Source: Pirellulales bacterium | Lineage (GTDB): Bacteria > Planctomycetota > Planctomycetia > Pirellulales > Thermoguttaceae | Direction: 5' to 3' | DNA: 50,773 nt | Assembly (NCBI GenBank): GCA_020846145.1 | Contig: JADLEL010000061.1 | Coordinates: forward strand, 1-50,773 | Shown: positions 8,683-17,552 of the stretch, piece after piece | Numbering within the stretch: the first letter of the stretch is position 1 | How the letters are laid out: the number at the start of each line of letters is the position of its first letter | Position numbers and translations under genes: made by a program | Notes under the pieces: model-generated | What the model was told of the DNA's origin: nothing | The model's input: only the letters and a program-made list of their open reading frames with translations | Database searches by the model: none

Positions 8683-9141
8683 ATGACCGCGAATTCATCC
8701 CGGCGCCGCCCCGGCCAATCACCATTCCTCTCTGTGCCGGCAGTATCGGCATCGGTCCTGAAAATAGTGCCGTTGTTGCTGGCTTTCGTCGTCTTGTGGC
8801 CGGCGACGCCGGCATCGGCGGCGGCTTTCCCGGCAAAAGAGGAAAGCCCGGCGAAAGGCGAGGTTCGCGCGATCGGCTCGCTCAAGCTGAACGTCGATGC
8901 CTCCGGCCAGGACACCGCCGGCGTGAAGAACCACGCCCGGGTCGAGTTGCTCGATGCGAACGAAAAAGCGCTGGCAGGTTATTCCAAGGACGACTGCGAC
9001 CCGATCCACGAGAATAGCGTGAATCGGACCGTGACCTGGAAAGGGCAGGAGGACGTATCCGAACTGGCCGGGCGCGTCGTTCGCCTGAAGATTTTCCTGA
9101 AAGGCGCGGAACTTTACGCGTTCCAGTTTATGATAGAATAG
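8683..9141 (+). CDS. small exported protein with a planctomycete glycosidase-associated C-terminal domain
   Basis: 152 residues, ribosome site AGGAGA before the ATG. The N-terminus (1-47) has Arg residues then a hydrophobic segment ending ASA, so a signal peptide or anchor is likely. Residues about 62-150 (LKLNVDASGQ, GYSKDDCDPIHENSVNRTV, WKGQEDVSELAGRVVRLKIFL, ELYAFQF) match by memory a beta-rich module often found at the C-terminus of larger secreted planctomycete hydrolases. Here it stands nearly alone, so the gene could be a genuine small protein or what remains of a larger enzyme. The next sequence downstream, on the other strand, is a gene remnant. Confidence 0.55.
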   Translation: MTANSSRRRPGQSPFLSVPAVSASVLKIVPLLLAFVVLWPATPASAAAFPAKEESPAKGEVRAIGSLKLNVDASGQDTAGVKNHARVELLDANEKALAGYSKDDCDPIHENSVNRTVTWKGQEDVSELAGRVVRLKIFLKGAELYAFQFMIE

Positions 9142-9149
9142 CACAAGTT

Positions 9150-9443
9150 TCAGGGTCTTGCGGCCGCGGTCGGTTCATTGCGCCACCAGCGGACCTCGTT
9201 GGCGACGTTCTCGGCGGCGGCGACGATGTCCAACCGGCCGTCGCCGTCCATATCCACAGGCTCGCCATGCGTCGGGGCCGTGACGCCGGCGTCCACGTCG
9301 TGCGCCGTAAACGTCTCGTCGCCGTTGATATCGGCTACGCGCGCAGTCCGCGTTTCGCCAATGCCGGTCGCCAGAGAATGCTGTTCCCACGCGCCGGTCT
9401 TGCCGGGATTCTCGAACCAAGCCATCTGGTCGCCCGTGTATTT
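9150..9443 (-). pseudogene. FG-GAP/VCBS-repeat protein, 3' fragment cut by miniature element B
   Basis: The minus-strand frame carries MAWFENPGKTGAWEQHS, DINGDETFTAHDVD and DMDGDGRLDIVAAAE..EVRWWRNE, the calcium-binding FG-GAP/VCBS pattern of secreted beta-propeller proteins. Only about 95 residues remain. At the upstream side the reading runs directly into miniature element copy B (9444), so the 5' part is gone and the apparent Met start at 9566 lies inside the element. It is a truncated remnant. Confidence 0.75.
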
Positions 9444-9648
9444 GCAAGCGTTCACAGGGGACTGTCCCGATTTTCGCGGCGCAAAAGATGATGGCGCCGT
9501 AAAAGTGCTTAATCGCCGCGAAAATGGGACCGTCCCCCTCGCGCCGCGGGAAGGGGATAGGTCCATGCTTTCGGCCTGCCGTTTGTCCGCAAAATACGTT
9601 TCCCCGCCGAAAAATGGACCAGTCCCCGACCGGGGCGTGAACGCTTAC
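9444..9648 (-). mobile_element. miniature IS66-like element, copy B
   Basis: Same 205-bp structure as copy A in reverse orientation: GCAAGCGTTCAC at the left and GTGAACGCTTAC at the right, with both internal hairpins intact. I find no matching 8-bp flanks, which suggests a deletion or rearrangement on one side after insertion. This agrees with the missing 5' half of the FG-GAP gene. Confidence 0.85.
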
Positions 9649-9816
9649 GGGGAAATATAGGGGGCTGGACCAAAAGCTGTCAATCCGCAAAGTCAAAAAA
9701 CTGAAATGATAGCCTATCGGCGATAACGAAGGAAAGGGCAAGTGAATCGCTAGCCGCGCGCTCCAGCTTGCCTTGTCGCCCAAGACCTGCGAAAATAACC
9801 GTTCGGGAGGACTATC

Positions 9817-11142
9817 ATGGCGGTTGACTTTATTGCGGGCGCGGCACAGGTCGATGTTTCTCCCAGGAATTCGCAATTCCTCTACGGCTACCCGCACGTG
9901 CCGCGGATGAGCGAAGGCATCCACGATCCGCTGCTGGCGTCGGCGCTCTACCTGTCCGATGGCGCCCGGCAAGCCTTCCTCGTGTCGTGTGATGTGGTTT
10001 ATATCTCCAAGGCGATTTCCGCGCGCGTCCGGCCGCGAATCGTCGCCGCCACGGGCAACCCCGCGGCCGGCATCAGCGTCTCTTGCACGCATACGCACTC
10101 GGGGCCCTTGACGACCGAATGCGTCATCTGCGACGCCGATCCCGTCGTCCCGCCGCCCGACCCTCAGTATCTTCAACTCCTGGAGGACGGGATCGTCGAG
10201 GCGGCACGAAGGGCTTTTCTCTCGGCGCAGAAGGCCCAGGCGGGGCTGGCCCACGCCGACTCGACGGGCATCGGCGCCAACCGCCACCTCCCCCAGGGCG
10301 GTCCCAGCGACCATCAGATGCCGGTCCTGATGGTTCGATCGGCGGACGGCAAAAAGAACATCGCGTGCATGCTGGTCTGCTCGATGCACCCTACCGTCCT
10401 GCACGAGAATTCGCGCCTGGTCAGCGGAGATTTCCCGGGCTTATCGCGCATCTGGCTGCAAGAGAACGTGCTGGGGACCGGCTGTCCCGTATTGCATCAG
10501 ACCGGCCCCGCCGGCAACCAGAGCCCGCGCTATGTCACCTCTGAAAACACGTTTGCCGAGGCCCAGAGGCTGGGGGAGCTTCTGGGCCGCGCGGTCGCAA
10601 AAGTGCTTCCGGAGATTCAGTACCGCAGCGATCTTCCAATCCATTGCGCGACTGCGGAAGTGGACTTGCCGCGCCGAAAGCTGCCGTCGGAAGATCAGGC
10701 AGCGGCAAATCTCAAGAAGGCGGCAGATCAACTGCAGCGCCTGCGGCGAACGGGCGCGCCGCGCCAGGAAGTGCGCACGCTGGAATGCGACTGGTTTGGC
10801 GCCGAGGAAACGGTCGCGTTGGCCAAGGCCCTTGCCGGCGGACGCCTCGAAGCGTTTTATCTCGCGACGCTGCCCGCCGAGATCATGCGGATTGGAGTAG
10901 GACCCTGGGACTTCATTTTCTGGCCCGGTGAAATTTTTGTCGAGTACGCCTTGGCCCTGAAGTTGGTCCGCAAGCACACCTATCTTATCACTTGCGCCAA
11001 CGGCGACGCCCAGTCCTACCTCGCGACGCGCGAGGCCCGCGAACAAGACTGGTACGAGCGATCCAATGCGATCTTCGAACCCGGCGCGGGCGAGTTGCTG
11101 CTGGCGAAGACGCTGGAATTGCTTTCCATGGACTTGAGATAA
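9817..11142 (+). CDS. neutral/alkaline ceramidase-type N-terminal domain protein
   Basis: 441 residues, ribosome site GGGAGG 8 bases before the ATG. It matches the neutral/alkaline non-lysosomal ceramidase N-terminal fold (FIAGAAQVDVSPR, GIHDPLLASALYL, CTHTHSGP at 90-97, CSMHPTVL, GDFPGLSRIWL, QTGPAGNQSPR). The His pair in THTHSG and the later HP are likely zinc ligands. No signal peptide is seen, so it may act in the cytoplasm. In planctomycetes such proteins rarely act on ceramide and are often found with carbohydrate catabolism. The true substrate is unknown; an amide or ester of a sugar derivative is a guess from the neighbouring nagA/nagB-like genes, which converge on it with an 82-bp gap. 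Confidence 0.8.
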   Translation: MAVDFIAGAAQVDVSPRNSQFLYGYPHVPRMSEGIHDPLLASALYLSDGARQAFLVSCDVVYISKAISARVRPRIVAATGNPAAGISVSCTHTHSGPLTTECVICDADPVVPPPDPQYLQLLEDGIVEAARRAFLSAQKAQAGLAHADSTGIGANRHLPQGGPSDHQMPVLMVRSADGKKNIACMLVCSMHPTVLHENSRLVSGDFPGLSRIWLQENVLGTGCPVLHQTGPAGNQSPRYVTSENTFAEAQRLGELLGRAVAKVLPEIQYRSDLPIHCATAEVDLPRRKLPSEDQAAANLKKAADQLQRLRRTGAPRQEVRTLECDWFGAEETVALAKALAGGRLEAFYLATLPAEIMRIGVGPWDFIFWPGEIFVEYALALKLVRKHTYLITCANGDAQSYLATREAREQDWYERSNAIFEPGAGELLLAKTLELLSMDLR

Positions 11143-11224
11143 TCCCTCCATCAACCGCGCGGTCAAAGCCTTGCGTTGCCTTTAGCGCGCAGAGATCCTC
11201 TTCGTTCGCCGATTTCGCAAGCTT

Positions 11225-12187
11225 TCACTCGCGAATGTCCAGGAACGGCACGCGCCTTTCCGCGATGTTCGCGGTGTCGATCTCGGCCGCCACCGTGCCG
11301 GACAGCCACATGTCGGCGCCGATGACTTGGTAAATGCTGCCCGGCACCTTGGGCGTCACCGGACCGTGAACCATCAACCGCGTGATGAAACGCTGCCACG
11401 ACACGTCGCCGTAGGAGAACCAATGGTAGCACTTGTTGACTTTGGAGTTCACCAAATCTTTGGGGCCGATGGTGGCGGCCTTGGGCGGCACGCGGTGCCA
11501 CGCCCCCGAAGCTCCCGCATCGCAAAACAGGCTGTTTTGGGCGATCGTCAAGGGGTGCAGGTCCACGATCTGCGCGCCTTCTCGCATGAAGGCTTCCATG
11601 TCGTCGCCGAACCTGGCGCCGATGTGCGGCTCGAAGAAAGCGATATGCCCATTCCAGCCGCAGCCGCCGTAGCACACGTCGGCCCCCCCCAAATCCTCGA
11701 TCATGCGCGTGTAGCGGTCAACGTTTTCCGTATTCGGAAAGTGGATTTGTTCCGGTGGAATGGCCAGCTCCGGTTTGATGCGCCGAAAAAAATCGCGCTG
11801 CATCCAGTATTGAAATCCCCCCGGATGATCGGCCGGCGCGGTATTGCCGTGCTCGTCGGCATACTCGTCCATGTTGAAGGTATGGACGTGCTTGCAGGAG
11901 ATGTTCAACTGGTTGATCATTTGGGCCAGCAGGGCGTATTGGGGATTGGGCGCGGGCAGGATGATCACGTGCCGCCGGCCTTCCTCCAAGCTCCGCTTGA
12001 CGCCGCCGAGGATGTCGAGCATGAATTTCAGCATGAACTGCGTATTGTCCTCGATGATGCCGATCTTCAACTTCGGATTCGGATGCTTGCAGAGGTCTTC
12101 CCCGCCGATGCGCATGACTTTTTCGCAGGCTTCGACATCGGTGAAAGGATGGATGGGAAAAGAAGCGTAAGCGAACTTCGAATTCAT
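11225..12187 (-). CDS. glucosamine-6-phosphate deaminase-like protein, altered active site
   Basis: 320 residues, longer than the usual ~265 of NagB. It keeps the NagB/SugarP-isomerase layout: NMDEY (105-109) holding the enolisation Asp, and GGCGWNGHIAFFEP (174-187) in place of the canonical GGIGxDGHIAFNEP. The His and Glu of the ring-opening triad (H181, E186) are present, but the Asp is Asn (N179). Its ATG overlaps the nagA stop, so the two are translationally coupled. Likely role: isomerising deamination, or a related isomerase step, on a phosphorylated amino sugar; the substitution means the substrate or reaction may differ from GlcN-6-P. Confidence 0.75.
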   Translation of the reverse strand: MNSKFAYASFPIHPFTDVEACEKVMRIGGEDLCKHPNPKLKIGIIEDNTQFMLKFMLDILGGVKRSLEEGRRHVIILPAPNPQYALLAQMINQLNISCKHVHTFNMDEYADEHGNTAPADHPGGFQYWMQRDFFRRIKPELAIPPEQIHFPNTENVDRYTRMIEDLGGADVCYGGCGWNGHIAFFEPHIGARFGDDMEAFMREGAQIVDLHPLTIAQNSLFCDAGASGAWHRVPPKAATIGPKDLVNSKVNKCYHWFSYGDVSWQRFITRLMVHGPVTPKVPGSIYQVIGADMWLSGTVAAEIDTANIAERRVPFLDIRE

Positions 12188-13386
12188 GGCGCGGTTCCTT
12201 GCATTTCATAGGTGCAGCGGCCGCCCACCCAGGTGCGCCAAGCGCGCGGCTGGCCGGCGTTGAGTTCCCACAGCACAAGATCGGCGTCGGCGCCCGGATA
12301 GAGAGTGCCTTTGCCGTTCAGCCCCAGCAAGCGCGCAGGATTGCTCGTGCCCATCGCCCAGACCTGCGACTCCGGCAGATCGAGCCAAGCCGACAAGTTC
12401 CCTATGCCGCGATCCATGGTCAGCGCACTGCCGGCCAAGGCGCCATGCAAGGGAGAGCCGGGATGGTGTATTCGGGCGGCATCGCCGGCGGCAATGCGAA
12501 CCGTGCCGCCCACGGGCGTGGAGTACGTACCCGGCGGCAGACCGGCGCCGACGTTCGAATCGGTGGCCAGCACGACTCCCCGCCATCCTTTTGCCGCCAG
12601 CGCCGCTTTAATGGCCGTCGGATGCACGTGAACGCCGTCGGCGATGAAATCGACGGTGCAGCGCGGATCGGCGAGGATGGCTTCCAACGCTCCCGCCGGC
12701 CGCACGCCCGGCTCGGTTTCCTCCGGCACGGGAAAGACATCGTAAAAGTGCGTGGCGTGGCGGGCGCCGGCGTCGATTGCCGCCTGGGTTTGCTCCACCG
12801 CGGCGCGCGTGTGCGTCAGGAAGGGCACGATCCCCCTTTCGCACAGCCGTTCGATAATCGGAAGGATCCGCGACACTTCCGGACTGACGGACATGGCCGC
12901 GACCCGGCCGGCGGCTGCCGCGAGCAATTCTGCCAAGAGTCCCAGGTCGCCGGAAACCGTTTCCGCCCCGGCGCCGGCGAGGGCCAAGAACGGTCCTTCC
13001 AGATGAAAGCCGGGAATGCAAACCTGATCGGCCAACGCGAGCGCGCCGGTCAATTTCTCCAAAACCTTCAGCCGCGCCGGCGAAGCGAGACAATACAGCG
13101 TCGGCAGCACGCAAGTCGTTCCATATTTTCCCAGCTCTTGCGCAGCCGCGACAATTTGATCCGGCCCCGCCTCATACGCAAATCGCTCGACGCCATGCGT
13201 GTGGACGTCGATCAGCCCCGGCGTGAGCAGTCGTCCGCCGCCGTCGATGACCTGCGCGGATTCGGGGGGCGTTTGGCCGAGTGTGCCGATCTGGGCAATC
13301 CTGCCTTGTTGAATCCGCAACCAGTCGCCAAGCACCCCTTTGCCAGGCTCGAGGGCGCGAATGTTCTTGATGAGGGTGTCAGTCAT
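12184..13386 (-). CDS. nagA: N-acetylglucosamine-6-phosphate deacetylase family
   Basis: 400 residues from the ATG at 13386 (MTDTLIKN). An upstream in-frame Met at 13467 would add an unlikely tail. Amidohydrolase fold: metal-site DVHTHG (60-65), HLEGPF with Glu130, THTRAA, HATHFYDVF, DGVHVHP and the catalytic ATDSN region. NagA removes the N-acetyl group from GlcNAc-6-P or a close relative. It overlaps the next gene (nagB-like) by four bases (ATGA), a standard operon arrangement, and is divergent from the FGGY kinase across a 158-bp shared promoter region. Confidence 0.85.
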   Translation of the reverse strand: MTDTLIKNIRALEPGKGVLGDWLRIQQGRIAQIGTLGQTPPESAQVIDGGGRLLTPGLIDVHTHGVERFAYEAGPDQIVAAAQELGKYGTTCVLPTLYCLASPARLKVLEKLTGALALADQVCIPGFHLEGPFLALAGAGAETVSGDLGLLAELLAAAAGRVAAMSVSPEVSRILPIIERLCERGIVPFLTHTRAAVEQTQAAIDAGARHATHFYDVFPVPEETEPGVRPAGALEAILADPRCTVDFIADGVHVHPTAIKAALAAKGWRGVVLATDSNVGAGLPPGTYSTPVGGTVRIAAGDAARIHHPGSPLHGALAGSALTMDRGIGNLSAWLDLPESQVWAMGTSNPARLLGLNGKGTLYPGADADLVLWELNAGQPRAWRTWVGGRCTYEMQGTAP

Positions 13387-13544
13387 GACCGGCGAGAGGA
13401 TTGAGGGGCGGCGAATCGATCGTATAATGATGGACAAAACCATAGCCCAAAACTTTTTCGCCGTCAATGCCCATGCCTTCGAAGCTATGGGTGTCGCTCC
13501 CTCGGCAAGCCCATTCCTTCCGTTGCATTCAAGGTTTTACCGAT

Positions 13545-14978
13545 ATGGCGAACTTCCTGGCATTCGATCTGGGTACGACGTACCTCAAAGCCGGACTGTT
13601 CGATGAACGGGGGCAAACGGTGGCGTCGGCCCGCAGGCCGCTGAACGCGGATCGGCCGCTGCCGGGCCGCCTGGAAATCGCGCCAAAACGTTTTCAACGG
13701 CTACTCGCCGGTTTGATCGAAGACCTCGGCGAAAGGGAACGGGGATTGGAGGGCGTGGCGGCCGTCACGTTCGCTTCGCAGACCAATAGTTTCCTCTTGT
13801 TGGGAGACCGCGATTGCCCCGTGACGCCCATCATTCTCTGGCCGGATGAACGCGCCTTGCCGGCGGCCGATGATATTCTCCCATTGTTGCGGAGTTTTTT
13901 GCCTTACAAGATCACCGGCATCCCCGAGATCAGCCACCAGTTCATGACGGCGAAGCTGCTCTGGCTGCAAAAAACCAATCCTAACTTATGGTCTTCCGCC
14001 AAGCGCCTGTGTCTGATCGGCGATTATCTCGCACTTTGGATGACCGGTTGCCATGCCACGGAGGCCGGCGTGGCTGGATTGACGGGGCTATTGGACATCC
14101 ACCGCTTGGCCTGGCAGTCCCAGGCGTGCGAACGATTCGGGATTTCACCGTCATGGCTGCCCGAATGCCTGCGCGCGGGAACGGATCTCGGACCGATTCG
14201 CGCGGAAGTCGCCCAGCGCTTGCGGCTTCCGCGCGGCTGCCGCTTCATCGTCGGCTGCCTCGATCAATACGCGGGCGCGATCGGCGCGGGGAATATTATG
14301 CCCGGTGGAATCTCCGAGACGACGGGCACGGTTTTGGCGACGGTCCGCTGTGCCCAGGGTTTCAATCCTGAACCGCCGCGGCGCGTGTTTCAAGGTCCGG
14401 GTTTCAGCGCCGAAACGTTTTTTCAGATGATCTTTGGCGACGTGTCGGCCAATTTATTAGAGGCGTACCGCAACAGCCTGCCGGACCAGCCGGAGTTTGA
14501 CGCTTTGATCCGCACGGCGGAGGAGGTCGCGCCCGGCGCCGAGGGATTGCGGATCGGTTCTGCGGTTAAGAGAACGGAGGGTGCGCCAATATTTCACGGC
14601 TGGGCGGAGCGGCATGGCCGAGGACACGCGGTGCGGGCGATCTTGGAGGCCGTGGCCTTCGCCTTGGCGGGCCAAGTGGACGAACTCTGCGGCGGCCGAC
14701 GTCCCAAGGAAATCCGTTCCCTCGGCGGCGCGGCCCGCAACGCCTTCTGGCGCCAATTGAAAGCCGACGTTTTGGATTGTCCGCTGGTCGCCGTCCAATG
14801 TTCCGAACCGACCGGCATGGGCGCGGCGATGCTCGCGGCAGTCTCGCTGGGGCTGGGAGATCTCCCGCAAATTGCCGCGCAATGGATTCGCCTCGGCGCT
14901 AAGAGTTTGCCGGATGCCCGAAACCATCAGGCGTATCGAACGATGCAGATTACGTTTCCCGAATCTCCGTCAAAGTGA
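13545..14978 (+). CDS. FGGY-family carbohydrate kinase
   Basis: 477 residues from the ATG at 13545, where MANFLAFDLGTTYLKAGLF starts the FGGY N-terminal domain; the longer frame from 13467 adds 26 unrelated residues. Phosphate and sugar-binding motifs are present: DLGTT (phosphate 1), FASQTNS, IILWPDERA, GCLDQYAGAIGAG, SETTGTV, and C-terminal GGAARNAFWRQLKADV plus EPTGMGAAMLA. It phosphorylates a sugar, ketose or polyol with ATP in the cytoplasm. The substrate cannot be read from sequence; the xylulokinase/fuculokinase branches are closest in style. The 3' end overlaps the convergent oxidoreductase by 29 bp. Confidence 0.85.
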   Translation: MANFLAFDLGTTYLKAGLFDERGQTVASARRPLNADRPLPGRLEIAPKRFQRLLAGLIEDLGERERGLEGVAAVTFASQTNSFLLLGDRDCPVTPIILWPDERALPAADDILPLLRSFLPYKITGIPEISHQFMTAKLLWLQKTNPNLWSSAKRLCLIGDYLALWMTGCHATEAGVAGLTGLLDIHRLAWQSQACERFGISPSWLPECLRAGTDLGPIRAEVAQRLRLPRGCRFIVGCLDQYAGAIGAGNIMPGGISETTGTVLATVRCAQGFNPEPPRRVFQGPGFSAETFFQMIFGDVSANLLEAYRNSLPDQPEFDALIRTAEEVAPGAEGLRIGSAVKRTEGAPIFHGWAERHGRGHAVRAILEAVAFALAGQVDELCGGRRPKEIRSLGGAARNAFWRQLKADVLDCPLVAVQCSEPTGMGAAMLAAVSLGLGDLPQIAAQWIRLGAKSLPDARNHQAYRTMQITFPESPSK

Positions 14979-15921
14979 CGGTGCGTCCCGCTTCTTGGCG
15001 GCTGCGAATGCCGGCGATGACGATCTTCATCAATTCCACCGTTTCCGCGAAGGGAAAGGGCGGTTCCCCGGTGCGCAAGTAATCGATAAAAGCCGCCAGT
15101 TGGGCCTTGAATGCGAAAAACGTGTTCTCGAAGCCGGCGGCCATCGTCCCTTGTGTGCCGTAGATAGCCAGCTTGCAGAAGGCCCCGACCATGTCGTCAA
15201 CCGCGGCCAAAACGGCATCCGCGCCGCAGTCATGCCGCAGGTGGACCACGTTGGCCCGCTCCGTACCGGTGTTGGCGGCCGAAAGCCAACCGCCCGGCGG
15301 CAGCAGGCCATAGACTCCTTCCAGGGCGTGGATGCCGTACCGCTCCCAACTTTTGGGCGTGGTCATGGTGATTAGCCGCGGCCGGCCGACCACGGCGGTC
15401 ATCTGCTCCCGTGCCGCACGGAACTCCTCCGCGTAGCGCATGCAACTGCTCGAGAGGAACGCTTTGCCTTCGCGCCGCCAAGCGACGAATTGGCGCAAGT
15501 GATCCTCGCGGTCGCATAGCGGTTTATCGATAAACACGGGTAATCCCGCTTCGACAAACGGCCGGGCGCGATCGACGTGTTCTCCGCCCTTATCGGTGCC
15601 GATGATCACGGCATCGACGCACCCGATCACGTCCTCCGCGCGGCGGACGGCCTGCGGAATACAGGCCGCGCGGGCGACGCGGGCGGCGTCGGCCGGGTCA
15701 TCGCACCAAACGTGGGTAACTTTTGCCCCGCGTATGCCCAGGTTCTCGGGCGGCTCGGCGCCCAGGTATTTTGGAATAACGGGGAATCCGCATTCGGCCA
15801 TCGCCTGGGAATCATAACGACCGTTGATGATCGCGCTCCAACTGTAGGGATGACCGTTGCCCTCGACCATGCCCAGCATGGCCAAACGGATATCCTCGGG
15901 ATTCGCCACCAGCGGTTTCAT
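14950..15921 (-). CDS. Gfo/Idh/MocA oxidoreductase, first copy
   Basis: 323 residues from the ATG at 15921 (MKPLVANPEDIR); the longer frame to 15999 would overlap the preceding aldolase. The N-terminal Rossmann part has LAMLGMVEGNGH in place of the usual GxGxxG, then DAVIIGTDKGGEHV and VFIDKPLCD (the conserved Lys-Pro of the family). The C-terminal part has the beta-sheet domain pattern. It probably oxidises or reduces a sugar derivative with NAD(P). The altered glycine loop resembles planctomycete relatives with unusual cofactor use, but I cannot settle this. Last gene of a four-gene minus-strand run with 4- to 40-bp gaps. Confidence 0.75.
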   Translation of the reverse strand: MKPLVANPEDIRLAMLGMVEGNGHPYSWSAIINGRYDSQAMAECGFPVIPKYLGAEPPENLGIRGAKVTHVWCDDPADAARVARAACIPQAVRRAEDVIGCVDAVIIGTDKGGEHVDRARPFVEAGLPVFIDKPLCDREDHLRQFVAWRREGKAFLSSSCMRYAEEFRAAREQMTAVVGRPRLITMTTPKSWERYGIHALEGVYGLLPPGGWLSAANTGTERANVVHLRHDCGADAVLAAVDDMVGAFCKLAIYGTQGTMAAGFENTFFAFKAQLAAFIDYLRTGEPPFPFAETVELMKIVIAGIRSRQEAGRTVTLTEIRET

Positions 15922-15934
15922 GGTGCGCAATCTT

Positions 15935-16729
15935 TCAGGAACCGATCTCGGCAAACGCCTGGACAACTTTTCGGAACAATTCGCCGAGCGCCAGCACATC
16001 GGCGCCGACGCTCACGAACTGATAACCCAGCGCCACGGTTTCCGCGATCGTTTCGCACGTGGCCACCGTGCCGGCGAATTTGCCGTGGCGGCGGGCGGTT
16101 TCCGCGATTAGGCGGCGGGCTTCGGCCACTCGAGGATTGGCGAAGTTGTTCGGATCGCCGATTCCCTGGCTGAAGTCGCTCGGTCCAAAAAAAAGCATGT
16201 CGATCCCTACGACCTGGGCAATCTGGTCGAGCTCCTTCATCGGCTCCGGGTCCTCGATTTGCACGATGACGAACCGTTCCCGGTTGGCTTGACGCATATA
16301 GTCCAGCGGGGGAACCATGCAGTACGCTCCGTCGGCGTTGCCGCCGTCCACGGCGCGGCGGCCGAGCGGATAGAAGCGAGTCTGCCAGGCGACTTTTCGG
16401 GCATCCTCCAAACCCATCAGATGCGGCACCATGATCCCGGCGGCATCCATCTCCAGCGGATGAATCAGGCTGCTGTAACTGCCGCGCGCGACGCGCACCA
16501 CGGTGTCCACGTCGTGGATCTTGGCGGCCCGGATCTGGTTCTCGATATCGCGCAAATCGCTGGCCACGTGCTCTCGGTCGAGCCAGACGCAATCCACGCC
16601 GCACAAGGCGGCGATCTCCGCCGCGCGGGGATCGGCCAGATTGAGCTTGACGCAACTCGCCACTTGGCCGGCGCGCAATTTTTTCAACACTCGGCTGGAC
16701 CGCATTTGCATGATGCAATTTTCTTTCAT
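15935..16729 (-). CDS. HpcH/HpaI-type aldolase
   Basis: 264 residues. Class II pyruvate-type aldolase/citrate lyase fold: VDCVWLDREHV (metal-proximal His), VVRVARGS, GIMVPHL, FVIVQIEDPEPM (metal Glu), GIDMLFFGPSDFSQGIG. Relatives cleave 2-keto-3-deoxy sugar acids (for example 2-keto-3-deoxy-L-rhamnonate) into pyruvate plus an aldehyde. The start overlaps the SDR stop by 4 bp, so it is co-translated. With two Gfo/Idh dehydrogenases, an SDR and a kinase nearby, it fits an oxidative sugar pathway that ends in aldol cleavage. Confidence 0.85.
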   Translation of the reverse strand: MKENCIMQMRSSRVLKKLRAGQVASCVKLNLADPRAAEIAALCGVDCVWLDREHVASDLRDIENQIRAAKIHDVDTVVRVARGSYSSLIHPLEMDAAGIMVPHLMGLEDARKVAWQTRFYPLGRRAVDGGNADGAYCMVPPLDYMRQANRERFVIVQIEDPEPMKELDQIAQVVGIDMLFFGPSDFSQGIGDPNNFANPRVAEARRLIAETARRHGKFAGTVATCETIAETVALGYQFVSVGADVLALGELFRKVVQAFAEIGS

Positions 16730-17517
16730 TGGGAAGTGTAGCCGCCGTCCACGACGATATTCGCTCCGGTGACGTAGGCCGAGGCCTCCGACGCCAGGAA
16801 CACGATGGCCCCCTTCAAATCCGCCTCATCGGCCATGCGGCCCAAAAACGTGCGGGCATTATACCGTTCGACAAAACGCGGGTCTTGCCGATTGAAAAAT
16901 CCGCCGGGAGTGACGATATTCACGCGCACCCCGCGGGGACCGAGCCGCGAAGCCGCGTACCGGGTCAGTTGCAGCAGGCCGCCTTTGTGGAAAAAATAAT
17001 CCACCGGCGATCCCCAATCCAAGTCTTTGTAGAGCGTGAAATCGGGGCCGACGATTCCTTGAATGGAGCCGATGTTGATGATGCTCCCCCGGCCGCGAAC
17101 CGCCATGCGTTCGCCAAAAGCGCGGGTCATCAGGAACACTCCCGTGGCATTCACTTCCATGCTTTTGGCGAAATCCGCCGCCGGACCGGACCAGTCGCTC
17201 ATGGGACGGAGCACGGAATTATTTACCAGGATATCGACCTTGCCCGCTTTGTCAATCACCTGTTCGAGCAGTTGGAGAACGGACGGTTCGAGGGCTTGAT
17301 CGAACTGCAAGGCCTCGACATCCAAGCCGGCTTGACGGAAGGCCTCGGCCTGCGCGCGGAGTTTCTCGAGATTGCGGCTGGCCATGAAAGTCTGGGCCCC
17401 GGCCTCGGCCAGGGCCTCGACGATCTGGCGGCCGAACAGTCCCGCTCCGCCGGTGACGACGGCCACTCGGTCTTTCAAATCAAAGAGTTCCTGGACGGTT
17501 TTCGTTCGCTGTGGCAC
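16726..17517 (-). CDS. short-chain dehydrogenase/reductase
   Basis: 263 residues from the GTG at 17517, chosen because AAAGGAG lies 5 bases before it; an earlier GTG at 17553 lacks such a site. TGGAGLFG (cofactor loop), NNS, a GSI stretch with the catalytic Ser, YFFHKG (YxxxK in the form Y-F-F-H-K), PGGFFN and VDGGYTSQ at the end are all standard. Probably oxidises a hydroxyl of a sugar or aldonate. It is followed, with a 4-bp overlap, by the HpcH-type aldolase. Confidence 0.85.
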   Translation of the reverse strand: MPQRTKTVQELFDLKDRVAVVTGGAGLFGRQIVEALAEAGAQTFMASRNLEKLRAQAEAFRQAGLDVEALQFDQALEPSVLQLLEQVIDKAGKVDILVNNSVLRPMSDWSGPAADFAKSMEVNATGVFLMTRAFGERMAVRGRGSIINIGSIQGIVGPDFTLYKDLDWGSPVDYFFHKGGLLQLTRYAASRLGPRGVRVNIVTPGGFFNRQDPRFVERYNARTFLGRMADEADLKGAIVFLASEASAYVTGANIVVDGGYTSQ

Positions 17518-17552
17518 GAGTTCTCCTTTTCGATTCCCCAAAACACCGACCA

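Noticed and set aside
9667..10404. Long minus-strand frame running 9175-10404
   Set aside because: It crosses element B and the ceramidase-like gene; only the part below 9444 matches a protein family.
13387..13467. Upstream Met start for nagA at 13467
   Set aside because: It would remove part of the divergent promoter and adds 27 residues not seen in the family; the ATG at 13386 starts a normal NagA N-terminus.
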